Part shown: one piece after another, positions 15,007 through 23,034 of the stretch
Layout of the letters: each line of letters starts with the position of its first letter
Numbering within the stretch: the first letter of the stretch is position 1
Assembly (NCBI RefSeq): GCF_009757775.1
Contig: NZ_RHLK01000018.1
Span: forward strand, 1-64,000
Source of the DNA: Paenibacillus lutrae
GTDB taxonomy: Bacteria > Bacillota > Bacilli > Paenibacillales > NBRC-103111
Direction: 5' to 3'
DNA length: 64,000 nucleotides
Notes under the pieces: model-generated
Database searches by the model: none
What the model saw: only the letters and a program-made list of their open reading frames with translations
What the model was told of the DNA's origin: nothing
Made by a program: the position numbers and the translations under genes

Positions 15007-15414
15007 GCCTTCATACGTCAGCCATTCCGGTTTTTGCCCTTCAGGGAACGAATTGTGAAGCTCCTTCATCTTCTCAATATGCTCCTTTACGCTCTCGCCG
15101 CAAAGACGAGATATATTTCGGTTCCCATACCCAAGGTAATAGTCACAATCGCTTCGTAGCCTGCCCAGCATCATGTAGTTAAACCTAAATGGGTTCTCTT
15201 CGTGCTTCGTCTTGAAGGTTACAACCAAGTCGCTCTTGATAGGTGAACAAGGTTCGCCGTCGAAGTCGTTCCCGCAGCTATACAATAGAGGGTTATCGCT
15301 TCCCAGCGTTACGTCCTTCCACAACACCCCAGTTTCGATACACTTATAAACGGGTCTGTCCCAGTCGTCAACTCCGACATATTCCATCGTTCTTACATTT
15401 TCATTGGTTTCCAT
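14974..15414 (-). CDS. LPD11-domain protein
   Basis: 146 residues from the ATG at 15412-15414, chosen because GGAG precedes it; a longer frame to 15498 has no site. The second half (NYMMLGRLRSDCDYYLGYGN ... EHIEKMKELHNSFPEGQKPEWLTYEGILEYEKQM) matches the large polyvalent protein-associated domain 11 pattern, found on conjugative elements. The first half (YVGVDDWDRPVYKCIETG, LWKDVTLG) is the segment that usually accompanies it. Function unknown, but the family is a marker of mobile elements. Confidence 0.75.
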   Translation of the reverse strand: METNENVRTMEYVGVDDWDRPVYKCIETGVLWKDVTLGSDNPLLYSCGNDFDGEPCSPIKSDLVVTFKTKHEENPFRFNYMMLGRLRSDCDYYLGYGNRNISRLCGESVKEHIEKMKELHNSFPEGQKPEWLTYEGILEYEKQMSE

Positions 15415-15469
15415 ATCTCCAGCTCCATTCGTTTGTTTTAGGGGTAGGCTCCCCAATGCGATCAAACCT

Positions 15470-15706
15470 TTAGTTACTTGCATCCTGAATGATCTCAAGG
15501 TGATATATCATCGTTCCGGCGTAGTCCTCCCCTAAAATTTGATCGTGCGCTTCACCAGACTCCAGGCGTTCGTCAAAAAAGAGATAGTCTACATCCGTAT
15601 AAATCTTAAATTGTTCTCGGGCCATTTCTTCAGCTCGTTTTCCTTCGTAAACCAAAATGTCAGAGACGACATCCTGGAACATCATAACCAGTACGTAAAC
15701 TTTCAT
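15470..15706 (-). CDS. Hypothetical protein (78 aa)
   Basis: 78 residues, acidic, alpha/beta. AAAGGATGG lies about 8 bases before the ATG. It starts 4 bp after the stop of the next upstream gene (15710-15919), so the two are co-transcribed. No family recognised. Confidence 0.6.
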   Translation of the reverse strand: MKVYVLVMMFQDVVSDILVYEGKRAEEMAREQFKIYTDVDYLFFDERLESGEAHDQILGEDYAGTMIYHLEIIQDASN

Positions 15707-15709
15707 TGT

Positions 15710-15919
15710 TTAAACCATCCTTTCATGAGTCACAATGGAATGAATCTCTATTGCCTGTACATAGGGTCCCCGGTTAACAAAGCTGAAACAGCTGCGATCC
15801 GGACTAATAAAGAAAAGGATGCCGCTGAAGTGGCTTCCGTCCACCAATCGGAAACTTACGTAATCCCCGGTTTCGATAGGTTGAAGCAGTTTAGGAGTAA
15901 TGGATTGCAAAAGTGGCAT
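15710..15919 (-). CDS. Small beta-barrel-like protein (69 aa)
   Basis: 69 residues. The pattern DYVSFRLVDGSHFSGILFFI followed by a turn, another strand and VQAIEIHSIVTHE resembles the five-strand small barrel of Sm/LSm or SH3-like proteins. AAAGGAG is 9 bases before the ATG. RNA binding would fit an Sm fold, but I see no conserved Sm2 motif, so this is only a suggestion. Paired with 15470-15706. Confidence 0.55.
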   Translation of the reverse strand: MPLLQSITPKLLQPIETGDYVSFRLVDGSHFSGILFFISPDRSCFSFVNRGPYVQAIEIHSIVTHERMV

Positions 15920-15978
15920 TTAGATATTCTCCTTTGGGATAGGTTTCCCGGCCGGACTTAGCCAGCCGGGAGAAATTC

Positions 15979-16320
15979 TTAGTCGTGCGAGTTGTAAAAC
16001 GCCTTGCCTTCCTGCCGATCGTGAACCGGAATCGGATACGGGTTAGGGAACCCGGAAACAGACGAATAAATAAAATTTCCTCCGAACATCCAGCCAACAT
16101 ATCCCGAATCAGGAGCATGTACAGGAACGGCTATCAGATGGCCATAATGGCTCCGCAGCTGAAGAGCCGGGTTACGCTCAGAAACCGTACACGCGCGGGG
16201 TACGTTCTCCCCGACCAGGATAAAGCTGTTATGCTTTCCGGAAACGCCCCCGTTTGTGCTGTCCCATTCATTCCGAAGAACGTGAACCAGTAAGCCTTTA
16301 AGATTGTTTTGAATTTCCAT
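15979..16320 (-). CDS. Conserved-looking hypothetical protein (113 aa)
   Basis: 113 residues with NGGVS, WMFGGNFIYSS and NPYPIPVHDRQEG, which look like conserved segments of a plasmid/phage family, but no function is known to me. GGGAG is about 9 bases before the ATG. Its start lies 23 bp from 330-bp repeat copy 2, mirroring the gene at 9637-10422 and copy 1. Confidence 0.6.
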   Translation of the reverse strand: MEIQNNLKGLLVHVLRNEWDSTNGGVSGKHNSFILVGENVPRACTVSERNPALQLRSHYGHLIAVPVHAPDSGYVGWMFGGNFIYSSVSGFPNPYPIPVHDRQEGKAFYNSHD

Positions 16321-16343
16321 GTTGTAATCACTCCCGATTAAGA

Positions 16344-16673
16344 TTAGCGGCCGTCTATGCTTGCCACCTGGCGCAAGCGCACCATATCGAATAAGCTACA
16401 GAGGATTACTTCGCGCCTTAGTTCCTCCGGAGGCTCCGCAAAGCCGGGAACCGGCTGCCGGAGTGGAGGAACTTCCCTGTCAAAAGGAAACTGGAATACC
16501 GCACAACAAAAAGAGGCTGTTAGGCAGCGTTGTTTGCTGCCTTACAGCCTCTTTTGTTGGAGGATATGCCGGGAAAACTTTTGACGGGGATGGGCGCTAT
16601 GGTAAGCTGGTACAAGGTGGCACTGTGCCAACCAGGCCGCAAGCTTCCGGCTTGCCGGAAGGTTTCCATCTTC
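16344..16673. repeat. 330-bp direct repeat, copy 2
   Basis: Near-identical to 10454-10783, with the same palindromes, terminator (16508-16555) and minus-strand open codons ending ...VASIDGR-stop. It stands right upstream of the gene starting at 16320. The two copies bracket 5.6 kb of accessory genes and could delete or duplicate that block by homologous recombination. Confidence 0.85.
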
Positions 16674-16792
16674 TACGAATAAATCTTCGATATTCTTTCT
16701 TACTTTTCGAAAATAAATCAAAAACAGAGATATATGGAGAAAAGAGTGATATAAACCCGCGATAATCAGGGGAGAAGCTTAATTCACTTAGG

Positions 16793-16821
16793 TTGTAACA
16801 ATCGGAATTTCGGTATATTAT
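16793..16821 (+). promoter_or_regulatory. Promoter of the small hydrophobic toxin candidate
   Basis: TTGTAA (16793-16798), 17-bp spacer, TATTAT (16816-16821), giving a leader of about 50 nt before the ATG at 16879. Confidence 0.6.
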
Positions 16822-16878
16822 GGTCTTACACATGGGAGTATCTGGCTCTATCCTCAAAGCAAAAAAGGAGGACGAGCT

Positions 16879-16974
16879 ATGAAAACCAACACAAACCTGC
16901 AGGTTGCTACCGTAATTATTCAGTCCTGTACGTTGTTGATTGCACTTCTCACGTTTATCTTCAAATTCAATTGA
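16879..16974 (+). CDS. Small hydrophobic protein, candidate type I toxin (31 aa)
   Basis: Reads MKTNTNLQVATVIIQ then a hydrophobic helix (SCTLLIALLTFIFKFN). Length, short polar N terminus, single membrane helix and basic tail match the BsrG/TxpA/'holin-like toxin' group of Gram-positive type I toxins. AAAGGAGG is 6-8 bases before the ATG. It has its own promoter and a terminator at 17083-17118, and a convergent promoter (17192-17220, minus strand) points into the 3' end, where the antisense RNA of such systems is found. The toxin role is inferred. Confidence 0.6.
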   Translation: MKTNTNLQVATVIIQSCTLLIALLTFIFKFN

Positions 16975-17002
16975 GCTAATAAACCGGCACCTTATAAACG
17001 GA

Positions 17003-17043
17003 TAGAACCTACTCACTGGGGTCCAATCCACGAGTAGGTTCTA
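17003..17043. repeat. Hairpin in the toxin 3' untranslated region
   Basis: TAGAACCTACTC (17003-17014) / GAGTAGGTTCTA (17032-17043), a perfect 12-bp stem without a strong T run. It could be a processing or antisense-pairing structure of the type I module. Confidence 0.5.
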
Positions 17044-17082
17044 CAATTCGCTTGGGGAAAAAGCTCAGCCCATGTGTGAAGG

Positions 17083-17118
17083 ACAGTAAATGCTACCAAC
17101 ATTTACTGTTCTTTTTTT
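17083..17118 (+). terminator. Terminator of the toxin transcript
   Basis: ACAGTAAATG-CTACCAA-CATTTACTGT then TTCTTTTTTT on the plus strand. Confidence 0.75.
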
Positions 17119-17191
17119 CGTTGCAGTGAACGAAACAGTGTGCTACTTGCCACTACGAAGGTAAATGTATAACGTTACTTCCTGTAACTCT

Positions 17192-17220
17192 TTTATACAC
17201 TTCATTTACTAAAATGTCCA
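17192..17220 (-). promoter_or_regulatory. Promoter of a possible antisense RNA
   Basis: Minus-strand TGGACA (17215-17220), 17-bp spacer, TATAAA (17192-17197). Transcription from about 17185 would run into and beyond the toxin terminator, complementary to the toxin mRNA 3' end. No reading frame follows it. Confidence 0.4.
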
Positions 17221-17360
17221 CATGGCTTTTTTTCATATTCTATCGTTAACCTCCGTTTTTTTAAAATCTGTAGACTATTTTTTCCTTTTTCTTTCGTTTT
17301 CGCCTGATTACTATCCGATAAGGTTTTCCCGGCAGCTTGAAAAGCTGCTTGCTTTAGCTA

Positions 17361-17474
17361 CGAAGCCAGGCCCGTAAAGAAATTCAATGGAATCTACAGA
17401 GTTCTTGGGGGCTAGCCCCCTTAGAACCTGTAAGTCGCTTGGATTTTAGGGCCGATGAACTGCGGGATCCAAAA
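17361..17474. repeat. Imperfect 3'-flank repeat, copy 2
   Basis: Same conserved blocks as 10813-10917 with a different inner hairpin (GTTCTTGGGGG / CCCCCTTAGAAC). It lies directly after the stop of the gene at 17476-18093. Confidence 0.6.
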
Positions 17475-17475
17475 A

Positions 17476-18093
17476 TTATTCCAGCATGTAAAGCATTTGT
17501 CGGATTAGCTGGCTTTGATTCCCCTTTTGAATTGCGGCGATAAAATTCATAAAGAGCAGGGATAGAAGTTCTTCAACGGTCATATAAAAGGACGGATCTA
17601 GCCGGTTCAGGTCCATCAAAAAGACTTCGAAACGCAAGGCAGCCTTCCGCAGCATCTTAAAATTCAGCTTACAATACCTCATTTTCACATCCGGAATAGC
17701 ATGTTCCTGAAGGGTGAGGTGATTATCGTCTATTTCATCTAACCGCTGAATTTTTTTCCGAGGCGTAAGCTCTTTCCGTATTTGCTGCAGCGTACTTATA
17801 AAATGAGTCAATTCAGATGAGGACCGGACTTTACTTAGAAAATCCATATAGATCGCACTAAGCAGCTCTTCTAGCGAAAAATCCAGGGAATCGTCTTCAG
17901 CAAGCTCCAGCATATCCTCGATAAAAACCTCCGCACGCATAAAATCCAGTTCGGATCCTCGAATGGCCAGAACGACATAGTGCTCCTTCTTTGGCCGGAG
18001 TAAAAATTTCAAAAGGGAACCTTCTTCAGCCGGCTTTCGCATGCCTGATAAATAATGACTGATCTCATTTCCCCTACTAAAACGCTTATTCAT
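17476..18093 (-). CDS. Hypothetical protein with duplicated helical half (205 aa)
   Basis: Two related segments: residues about 52-105 (RAEVFIEDMLELAEDD, SLEELLSAIYMDFLSKV) and about 150-200 (RFEVFLMDLNRLD, TVEELLSLLFMNFIAAI). Each looks like a small helical repeat. Its ATG overlaps the stop of the upstream gene by 4 bases, so the two are translated together. No family recognised; its place after the transfer operon suggests an accessory role in conjugation or maintenance. Confidence 0.6.
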   Translation of the reverse strand: MNKRFSRGNEISHYLSGMRKPAEEGSLLKFLLRPKKEHYVVLAIRGSELDFMRAEVFIEDMLELAEDDSLDFSLEELLSAIYMDFLSKVRSSSELTHFISTLQQIRKELTPRKKIQRLDEIDDNHLTLQEHAIPDVKMRYCKLNFKMLRKAALRFEVFLMDLNRLDPSFYMTVEELLSLLFMNFIAAIQKGNQSQLIRQMLYMLE

Positions 18094-18467
18094 TTTCCTG
18101 TGCCCCCATTCAGATAATTCATGATGAGGCGATGCGTCATGCTTCGGATCGATCGTTCGTCATGATCGATCACCAGCTGCCGGATCTGTTCGTGATAATG
18201 TAAGGGTGGTTTTGCATGCATGTAAATACCGGTATCCTGGTAATCAAGGACCGGGAATCGTTCGGGTGAATGCTGCATGAGCTGAAGAGCCTCGATTAAA
18301 ATCTTCGTGTTGGCAACCGTTTGATTTTTCGCGTCTTCTGAATGCCGGCGCAGCTGCCGCCGCAGCTCGGGCGTAATCGGAAATTTGATGTCTTTAAGCT
18401 TGTCACTCCGTTCTTTTCGTCCAGCCGGGTTTCGTTGTGGAACGAACTGTGAATTGAGTCCTAACAT
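18090..18467 (-). CDS. Hypothetical protein (125 aa)
   Basis: 125 residues, basic N terminus, then a segment ITPELRRQLRRHSEDAKNQTVANTKILIEALQLM that could be a ribbon-helix-helix or short helical DNA-binding unit. AAGGGGGAGAGG precedes the ATG. Overlaps the next gene by ATGA. Might regulate its partner at 17476-18093; this is inferred from operon structure only. Confidence 0.55.
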   Translation of the reverse strand: MLGLNSQFVPQRNPAGRKERSDKLKDIKFPITPELRRQLRRHSEDAKNQTVANTKILIEALQLMQHSPERFPVLDYQDTGIYMHAKPPLHYHEQIRQLVIDHDERSIRSMTHRLIMNYLNGGTGK

Positions 18468-18646
18468 TGCCTCTCCCCCTTTTCATCAGCTAGAATCTTG
18501 CTTATCGCTAGGGTCAAAATTCCGTTTCGTCTAGAATTCCACGCTAGTACAAGCTATGAAGATAGGGGAGAACTTATGCAGGAGGTATAAAAAAAGAGAG
18601 GCTTGGCCAATCTGATAGTAAACAATGGGAATCGGGAGTGATCGGA

Positions 18647-18754
18647 GTGAATAAGGAAAAGTTGACGAAGGAAGAGGCCCGGAAACTAATTCAACTCGCA
18701 CAGAAAGCCGGCAAAGAAACTGGCTTGAAACGGATCGGAACTGGGAGAAAGTAA
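18647..18754 (+). CDS. Small basic protein (35 aa)
   Basis: Starts at GTG 18647-18649 with GGGAG 8 bases upstream. Sequence is helical and basic (KEEARKLIQLAQKAGKETGLKRIGTGRK). It ends 28 bases before a terminator. Small size makes it uncertain, but the ribosome site, length and terminator support it. Confidence 0.45.
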   Translation: MNKEKLTKEEARKLIQLAQKAGKETGLKRIGTGRK

Positions 18755-18782
18755 CCTCGGTTAATCAATGATTATCACAAAT

Positions 18783-18818
18783 AAAAAAGACGCTTGGAAT
18801 ATATCCAGGTGTCTTTTT
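18783..18818. terminator. Bidirectional terminator
   Basis: AAAAAAGAC..TTGGA / TCCAGG.GTCTTTTTT. It ends the rightward 35-residue gene and, on the other strand, the leftward transfer operon. The minus-strand tail TTTTTTATTTGTGATA recurs at three other terminators here. Confidence 0.75.
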
Positions 18819-18856
18819 TCCTTTACTGCAGTTTACATGAAACCTGTCCCACGTTG

Positions 18857-19375
18857 TTATTTGACAAGTTGGTTCAAAATTTCATCGGGTTTAGTCACGA
18901 TATATTTTGTTTCTCCCAGCTGGAATGTTACGTTTCGGCGTATCCCATTGGAAAAGGAAAATCGTAAGACGTGTTCGTTTCGATTGGTGGAACTTGAAAC
19001 GATATCGATCGATTGCAAGACACCGATAGCTTGTATACTCTCTCCCCATGCTTTCACCCGGCCGTAATAATCCGGGGAACTAAGGTAATCTGAAATGCTT
19101 TCTAAATCAAATAAGGAAAACGCATTCGCGTAATCTTTTTTATAGAGAGAAACTGCAAAGGTATGAAAAATATCCTTCTCCCTCATATCCTTCATCCCTT
19201 CCCCATCATGACGATTTTCCGATACAACATCCCCGCCCGTAGGTACTTCTATCTTCGCTATGTTGGGAAGTTTCTGCAACGTAGCAGGATCAGATGATCG
19301 ATCGATGAACTTGGTGTATAGGATGATCGCCAAAATCAATGCAATTATGAGCATTAATTTTCCGTTATTTTTCAC
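18857..19375 (-). CDS. Membrane-anchored protein of the transfer operon (172 aa)
   Basis: 172 residues with one N-terminal membrane helix (about residues 7-22) and an extracellular domain of about 110 residues (FAVSLYKKDYANAFSLFDLE ... RNVTFQLGETKYIV) with an NTF2- or VirB8-like strand/helix balance. GTG start overlapping the stop of the upstream hydrolase (GTGA). In Gram-positive secretion operons, VirB8-like proteins (TcpC type) have this topology; this is a suggestion, not a firm identification. Last gene of the operon. Confidence 0.6.
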   Translation of the reverse strand: MKNNGKLMLIIALILAIILYTKFIDRSSDPATLQKLPNIAKIEVPTGGDVVSENRHDGEGMKDMREKDIFHTFAVSLYKKDYANAFSLFDLESISDYLSSPDYYGRVKAWGESIQAIGVLQSIDIVSSSTNRNEHVLRFSFSNGIRRNVTFQLGETKYIVTKPDEILNQLVK

Positions 19376-20298
19376 GGTGCTTTTCCTCCAGGACGCGAGT
19401 TCCAGATATGAGGCAATGGATCGAGAATCTGCCCATTTTTCTTCAGCTCGAAGTGAAGATGTGAGCCAGATCCTACCCCTGTGTGGCCGACTAGGCCGAT
19501 TTTTGTTCCTTGCTTTACCGTGGAACCTTTACTAATAAGATGCTCCGACATGTGGCAATAGCGAGACTGCCAGCCTTCTTTATGTTCGATACGTACATAT
19601 TTTCCGCATGTACTGCTATCTTCAACGGCTGTAACAGTGCCGGCTGCCGTAGCATAAATCGGTTTTCCAAAGTCAGCTTCCCCTGGAAGATTAATATCTA
19701 CGCCGTAGTGAAAATCGGGTTTACCGAAAAGAATACGGCTACCGAAACGATCGGTTACCTGGTTAAGATCCGGAACTGGCCACATAAAAAATGAATCGGT
19801 CGGCGGTACAATTTCTTCTTCGGGAGACTCTTCAAAAAACATCGGAAACTGGTCCTTAAAGTTCAGCTGGAGGTTTTTTGCCCATTCCACTTGTGATGCG
19901 TCAAAGGGATAGAGACTCATAACCTCATCTAGATCCCGCGTATGACGGACCGAATATTCGTTTCCATCTCCATCCGTGTGCGTTGTGTAATAGACGAAAA
20001 ATTGAATAGCATCTTCTTTCGAGTACTTTTCTATTTCCATCTCACTACGGACATAATTAAAGATCAGCAGCTCGGACCAGTCAACGGATTGTTCAATCCC
20101 ATACTTTTTATAGCTTTTTAACATCTCCGTTTCTTCAGGACTCTCTCCTATAAAGAATATGTTGGTCATAAGCGTGACAAACATAGCCGGGAGAGCAAAG
20201 AATATTAAAAGCAGCATCAGGATCCCGGAGAGAATCGCTTTTCTTAGCTTGGGATCGGTGACCAGTTTTACTGCAAAGCGAATAGCCGCTAATTTCAT
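19372..20298 (-). CDS. M23 peptidoglycan hydrolase of the transfer apparatus
   Basis: 308 residues. A membrane helix (about residues 22-46) is followed by a 100-residue linker and a C-terminal M23 metallopeptidase domain with HYGVD (metal ligands), CGKYVRIEHKEG, and GSHLHFE. It should cut peptide bridges in the cell wall to let the conjugation channel through, the VirB1-like role in Gram-positive systems. It overlaps virB4 by ATGA and the next gene by GTGA. No SLT domain is present, so it is a single-activity enzyme. Confidence 0.88.
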   Translation of the reverse strand: MKLAAIRFAVKLVTDPKLRKAILSGILMLLLIFFALPAMFVTLMTNIFFIGESPEETEMLKSYKKYGIEQSVDWSELLIFNYVRSEMEIEKYSKEDAIQFFVYYTTHTDGDGNEYSVRHTRDLDEVMSLYPFDASQVEWAKNLQLNFKDQFPMFFEESPEEEIVPPTDSFFMWPVPDLNQVTDRFGSRILFGKPDFHYGVDINLPGEADFGKPIYATAAGTVTAVEDSSTCGKYVRIEHKEGWQSRYCHMSEHLISKGSTVKQGTKIGLVGHTGVGSGSHLHFELKKNGQILDPLPHIWNSRPGGKAP

Positions 20299-22700
20299 GC
20301 GGTGTATTCGCCTTTTTTGATGTACTTCTCTTCATGCGCCCAGCGTTTGGTCTGGAACTCTACCTTTTGTGTATCTCCCATAATCATGACGCCTTTACCA
20401 CGCCCTCTGGAAGAAGACAGAAGTTTCTTTTCACGCTTAGAGAAGGAGTACAAGGAATTAAGCTCCTGCAGGTCAAGTTTACCGATCCGGAAGATCTTTT
20501 TAAACCGGCTGTTGTTAATAATGGCTTGTCCGTATTTCGTGATATTGGATTCACGGCGCTGGCCGTCAGGCGATACCGAAACGCCAAGGAAGTCCAGCAA
20601 GTTTTGCGTGGCCAGCTGCAGCGCACAAAAATATTTACGACCACGTTTATTAACGTTGTAAAGGAATTCGGCTGCTTCTTCATTCTGTGCATTCATCATC
20701 ACATGGACCTCATCGGCCTTCAGACTGGTATACAGACCCTTTTGCCTACATTCCTTGATGAACTGCCACGTATGCAGAAGCAGCAAATAATAGATTGAAT
20801 TCTTCATACGATTGGTTACATCATGTATATCGAACACGATGAGCCGATCGTCAAAATCCCACTGAGTCTGTCCATTCAGAAGGCTGGAATAGATGCCGTC
20901 AATGTAAGGATTCAGCGTTACCAAAATACGTTTTCTTCCGGGAATGCCCTCATTGTCGTTCGCGCCGATCTTTGATTCCGCTTTACGCTTGAAGTCCGAT
21001 AAGGTAGGAAAAAATTCCGGAAAAGACGTCATATTTTCATTGAAATTGGCTTCCATGTATATTTCCCGTACATCTTCTTCTATCATAGAAGCTTCCGTAG
21101 AGGTCATTTCTGGCATCCAGAATTTAAATAATGGCAGCACGTTTTGAATATGGAGCTTCGTTGCATCCCAGAAATGTCGTTGTCCATCCACGTTTTCATT
21201 GTCAGAATCGACAATCGGGCTTCGAACATGGAATGGATTTGTGCATACCTGGGCGATATTGAATCTTTTTCCGAATGTGAAAAAATACTCGCGCTCCGGA
21301 TCGAACAGGACGATGAAATCCAGCAGTGGCGCCTCTCGTATAATCTCATTGGTCATATCATAGGACTTTCCGGCTCCGGGAAGACCCAGGGAAAAGCCAT
21401 GTGGATTATCATGAAGATTGGCGTCAAACCGATTGTAAATGTACGGAGATTGGTTAATCGGATTCTCAGCAAAGTAAATGCCGGATTCCTCCTGAAACTC
21501 ACCGCTATCGAACGGAATCAAGCTGGCAATCGTTTTAGCCGGCATGTTCCAGGTGTAATACTGATCCGCGATATCACACCGATACAAAAGAGGCATACAC
21601 GACCAGAAGGAATCAAAGATGTTCTTGCCAGGGAGCATGATTGTTCGGGCATAGCAGTCGGCGCCGCTGAGTGCGGCCTGCAGGTTGTTGAAGGTTTCCC
21701 TCATTTCTTCTTCTGTTTCTCCGCTGGCTTCGATAATAATAGTCGTATCATAAATCATTTCATTGTTACTCGTAATACGCTCATACATTTTTCGGGCAGT
21801 TAAGTACTCAGTTTCCTTATCCATCCGTTCTTTTTCGTTTCGAGCCTGATCCATTTCACGTTTTAAACGTGTAACCATTTTTCCGACCGAATCCGTTAAT
21901 TCCTTGCCCTTGGGCCGAGGGTTGAGTATAAAGGATATGGTCTTATTCCCATTCACGCGAAGAAGAGGTGCAAGCCATCGGAATCGCTTATTGGGTCGGA
22001 TTGGGTAACGCACGACCGCCATATGTAAGTAATAGCGTCCATCGATCTGCATCAAACCCGACGGTGAGCCGGTCATTTTACTCGGGACAAGAAGATGTTC
22101 GGGCATCCCCTCTTGGTAAGGCTGGTGAATGGATGTCTGCGGGTTTAAACGTTCGTATAGAATCCGCATGCTTTCGTCACGGGACAGTACTTTTACATCC
22201 ATACCTTGTTCAAGCATTTGGTTCGTGATCGTTCCAAGGGTATTCCGTAAGTCGGACTCAATCCCTTTTCCCTTTCCTTCAAGAACAATATAAAACCGAT
22301 TGATCGTCCGGATATTTCGACTCAAAACCTCGAAGGACTGCTTTTGTTCTTCGATCATGTCAATGTAAAGGTCCAGGTCTTCTTGCTGCTGCTTGTTGTT
22401 CAGCCACGCGATATTTTTCTCGACCCTTACTTTCTCGGAGTTAACCAGCCACTGCACGCGGCCGCGCCAGGACGTTAGCGATATCCGGAGGGCATCTTCA
22501 ACGGATTCAAGGTCTTCGGGCTCCATTGATTCTCCGTTGATTGGCTGCACTTGAATGACAAGCTTCTGATAGCCGTCTTTTCCTTGAATTAGGTCATCGA
22601 CTTTGGAGAAAGGCAGCACATTCATTTTTTGCTTAATTGTCTTGTCCTTCTTGCCTAATCCCAGAATCTCCATCACCACCGGTAATATCTGTGAAGCCAA
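20295..22700 (-). CDS. virB4: VirB4-like conjugation ATPase
   Basis: About 801 residues. It carries Walker A GLPGAGKSYD in the central part, Walker B near LKADEVHVMM, and the flanking blocks of VirB4/TraE/CagE proteins (QKLVIQVQPINGESMEPED, LPLFKFWMPEMTSTEASMIEEDVREIYME). It powers the type IV secretion channel at the membrane. I start at TTG 22698-22700, which has AAGGGGGG 6 bases upstream; longer frames to 22850 have no site. This start overlaps the end of the upstream gene by 68 bases, while an ATG at 22622 would avoid the overlap. Confidence 0.9.
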   Translation of the reverse strand: MASQILPVVMEILGLGKKDKTIKQKMNVLPFSKVDDLIQGKDGYQKLVIQVQPINGESMEPEDLESVEDALRISLTSWRGRVQWLVNSEKVRVEKNIAWLNNKQQQEDLDLYIDMIEEQKQSFEVLSRNIRTINRFYIVLEGKGKGIESDLRNTLGTITNQMLEQGMDVKVLSRDESMRILYERLNPQTSIHQPYQEGMPEHLLVPSKMTGSPSGLMQIDGRYYLHMAVVRYPIRPNKRFRWLAPLLRVNGNKTISFILNPRPKGKELTDSVGKMVTRLKREMDQARNEKERMDKETEYLTARKMYERITSNNEMIYDTTIIIEASGETEEEMRETFNNLQAALSGADCYARTIMLPGKNIFDSFWSCMPLLYRCDIADQYYTWNMPAKTIASLIPFDSGEFQEESGIYFAENPINQSPYIYNRFDANLHDNPHGFSLGLPGAGKSYDMTNEIIREAPLLDFIVLFDPEREYFFTFGKRFNIAQVCTNPFHVRSPIVDSDNENVDGQRHFWDATKLHIQNVLPLFKFWMPEMTSTEASMIEEDVREIYMEANFNENMTSFPEFFPTLSDFKRKAESKIGANDNEGIPGRKRILVTLNPYIDGIYSSLLNGQTQWDFDDRLIVFDIHDVTNRMKNSIYYLLLLHTWQFIKECRQKGLYTSLKADEVHVMMNAQNEEAAEFLYNVNKRGRKYFCALQLATQNLLDFLGVSVSPDGQRRESNITKYGQAIINNSRFKKIFRIGKLDLQELNSLYSFSKREKKLLSSSRGRGKGVMIMGDTQKVEFQTKRWAHEEKYIKKGEYTA

Positions 22701-23025
22701 CGATATCCCCCCTTTGTTCATAGAAATAATATTCTTTTTTTGCACGGAACGTGTGATACATATCCAAGGCATATCTCCATATGACTCGGCCAAATAATTG
22801 CTGGCTGAAAATGTGACGGAGGAAAAATAGGTAGGCTGCGATAACCCCAAAGCGTATTATTCCTGCCGTATCAGCGTCTTTTGAAAAAATGTAGAAACCC
22901 AATACTCCGGCGTTGATTCCCCAAATGATGGCTTCCATCCGAGCCATGCCAAAATATTGTCCCTTGATCGGGGTATTGCGGGGGATCAAGGGATAATCCT
23001 CATCATCATAATCATGTGATCTCAT
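22633..23025 (-). CDS. VirB3-like small membrane protein
   Basis: 130 residues. Two membrane helices (about 32-47 and 57-72) near the N terminus and a polar C terminus match the size and topology of VirB3/PrgI-type proteins that always precede VirB4. AGGAG is 7-8 bases before the ATG. Sequence identity could not be tested, so the name rests on topology and gene order. Confidence 0.65.
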   Translation of the reverse strand: MRSHDYDDEDYPLIPRNTPIKGQYFGMARMEAIIWGINAGVLGFYIFSKDADTAGIIRFGVIAAYLFFLRHIFSQQLFGRVIWRYALDMYHTFRAKKEYYFYEQRGDIVGFTDITGGDGDSGIRQEGQDN

Positions 23026-23034
23026 GGTTTTCTC

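Noticed and set aside
10454-16673. Composite transposon or insertion sequences
   Set aside because: The 330-bp repeats have no terminal inverted repeats, no transposase and no target duplications.
21144-21803. Plus-strand 219-codon frame inside virB4
   Set aside because: Antisense shadow of a conserved ATPase gene.
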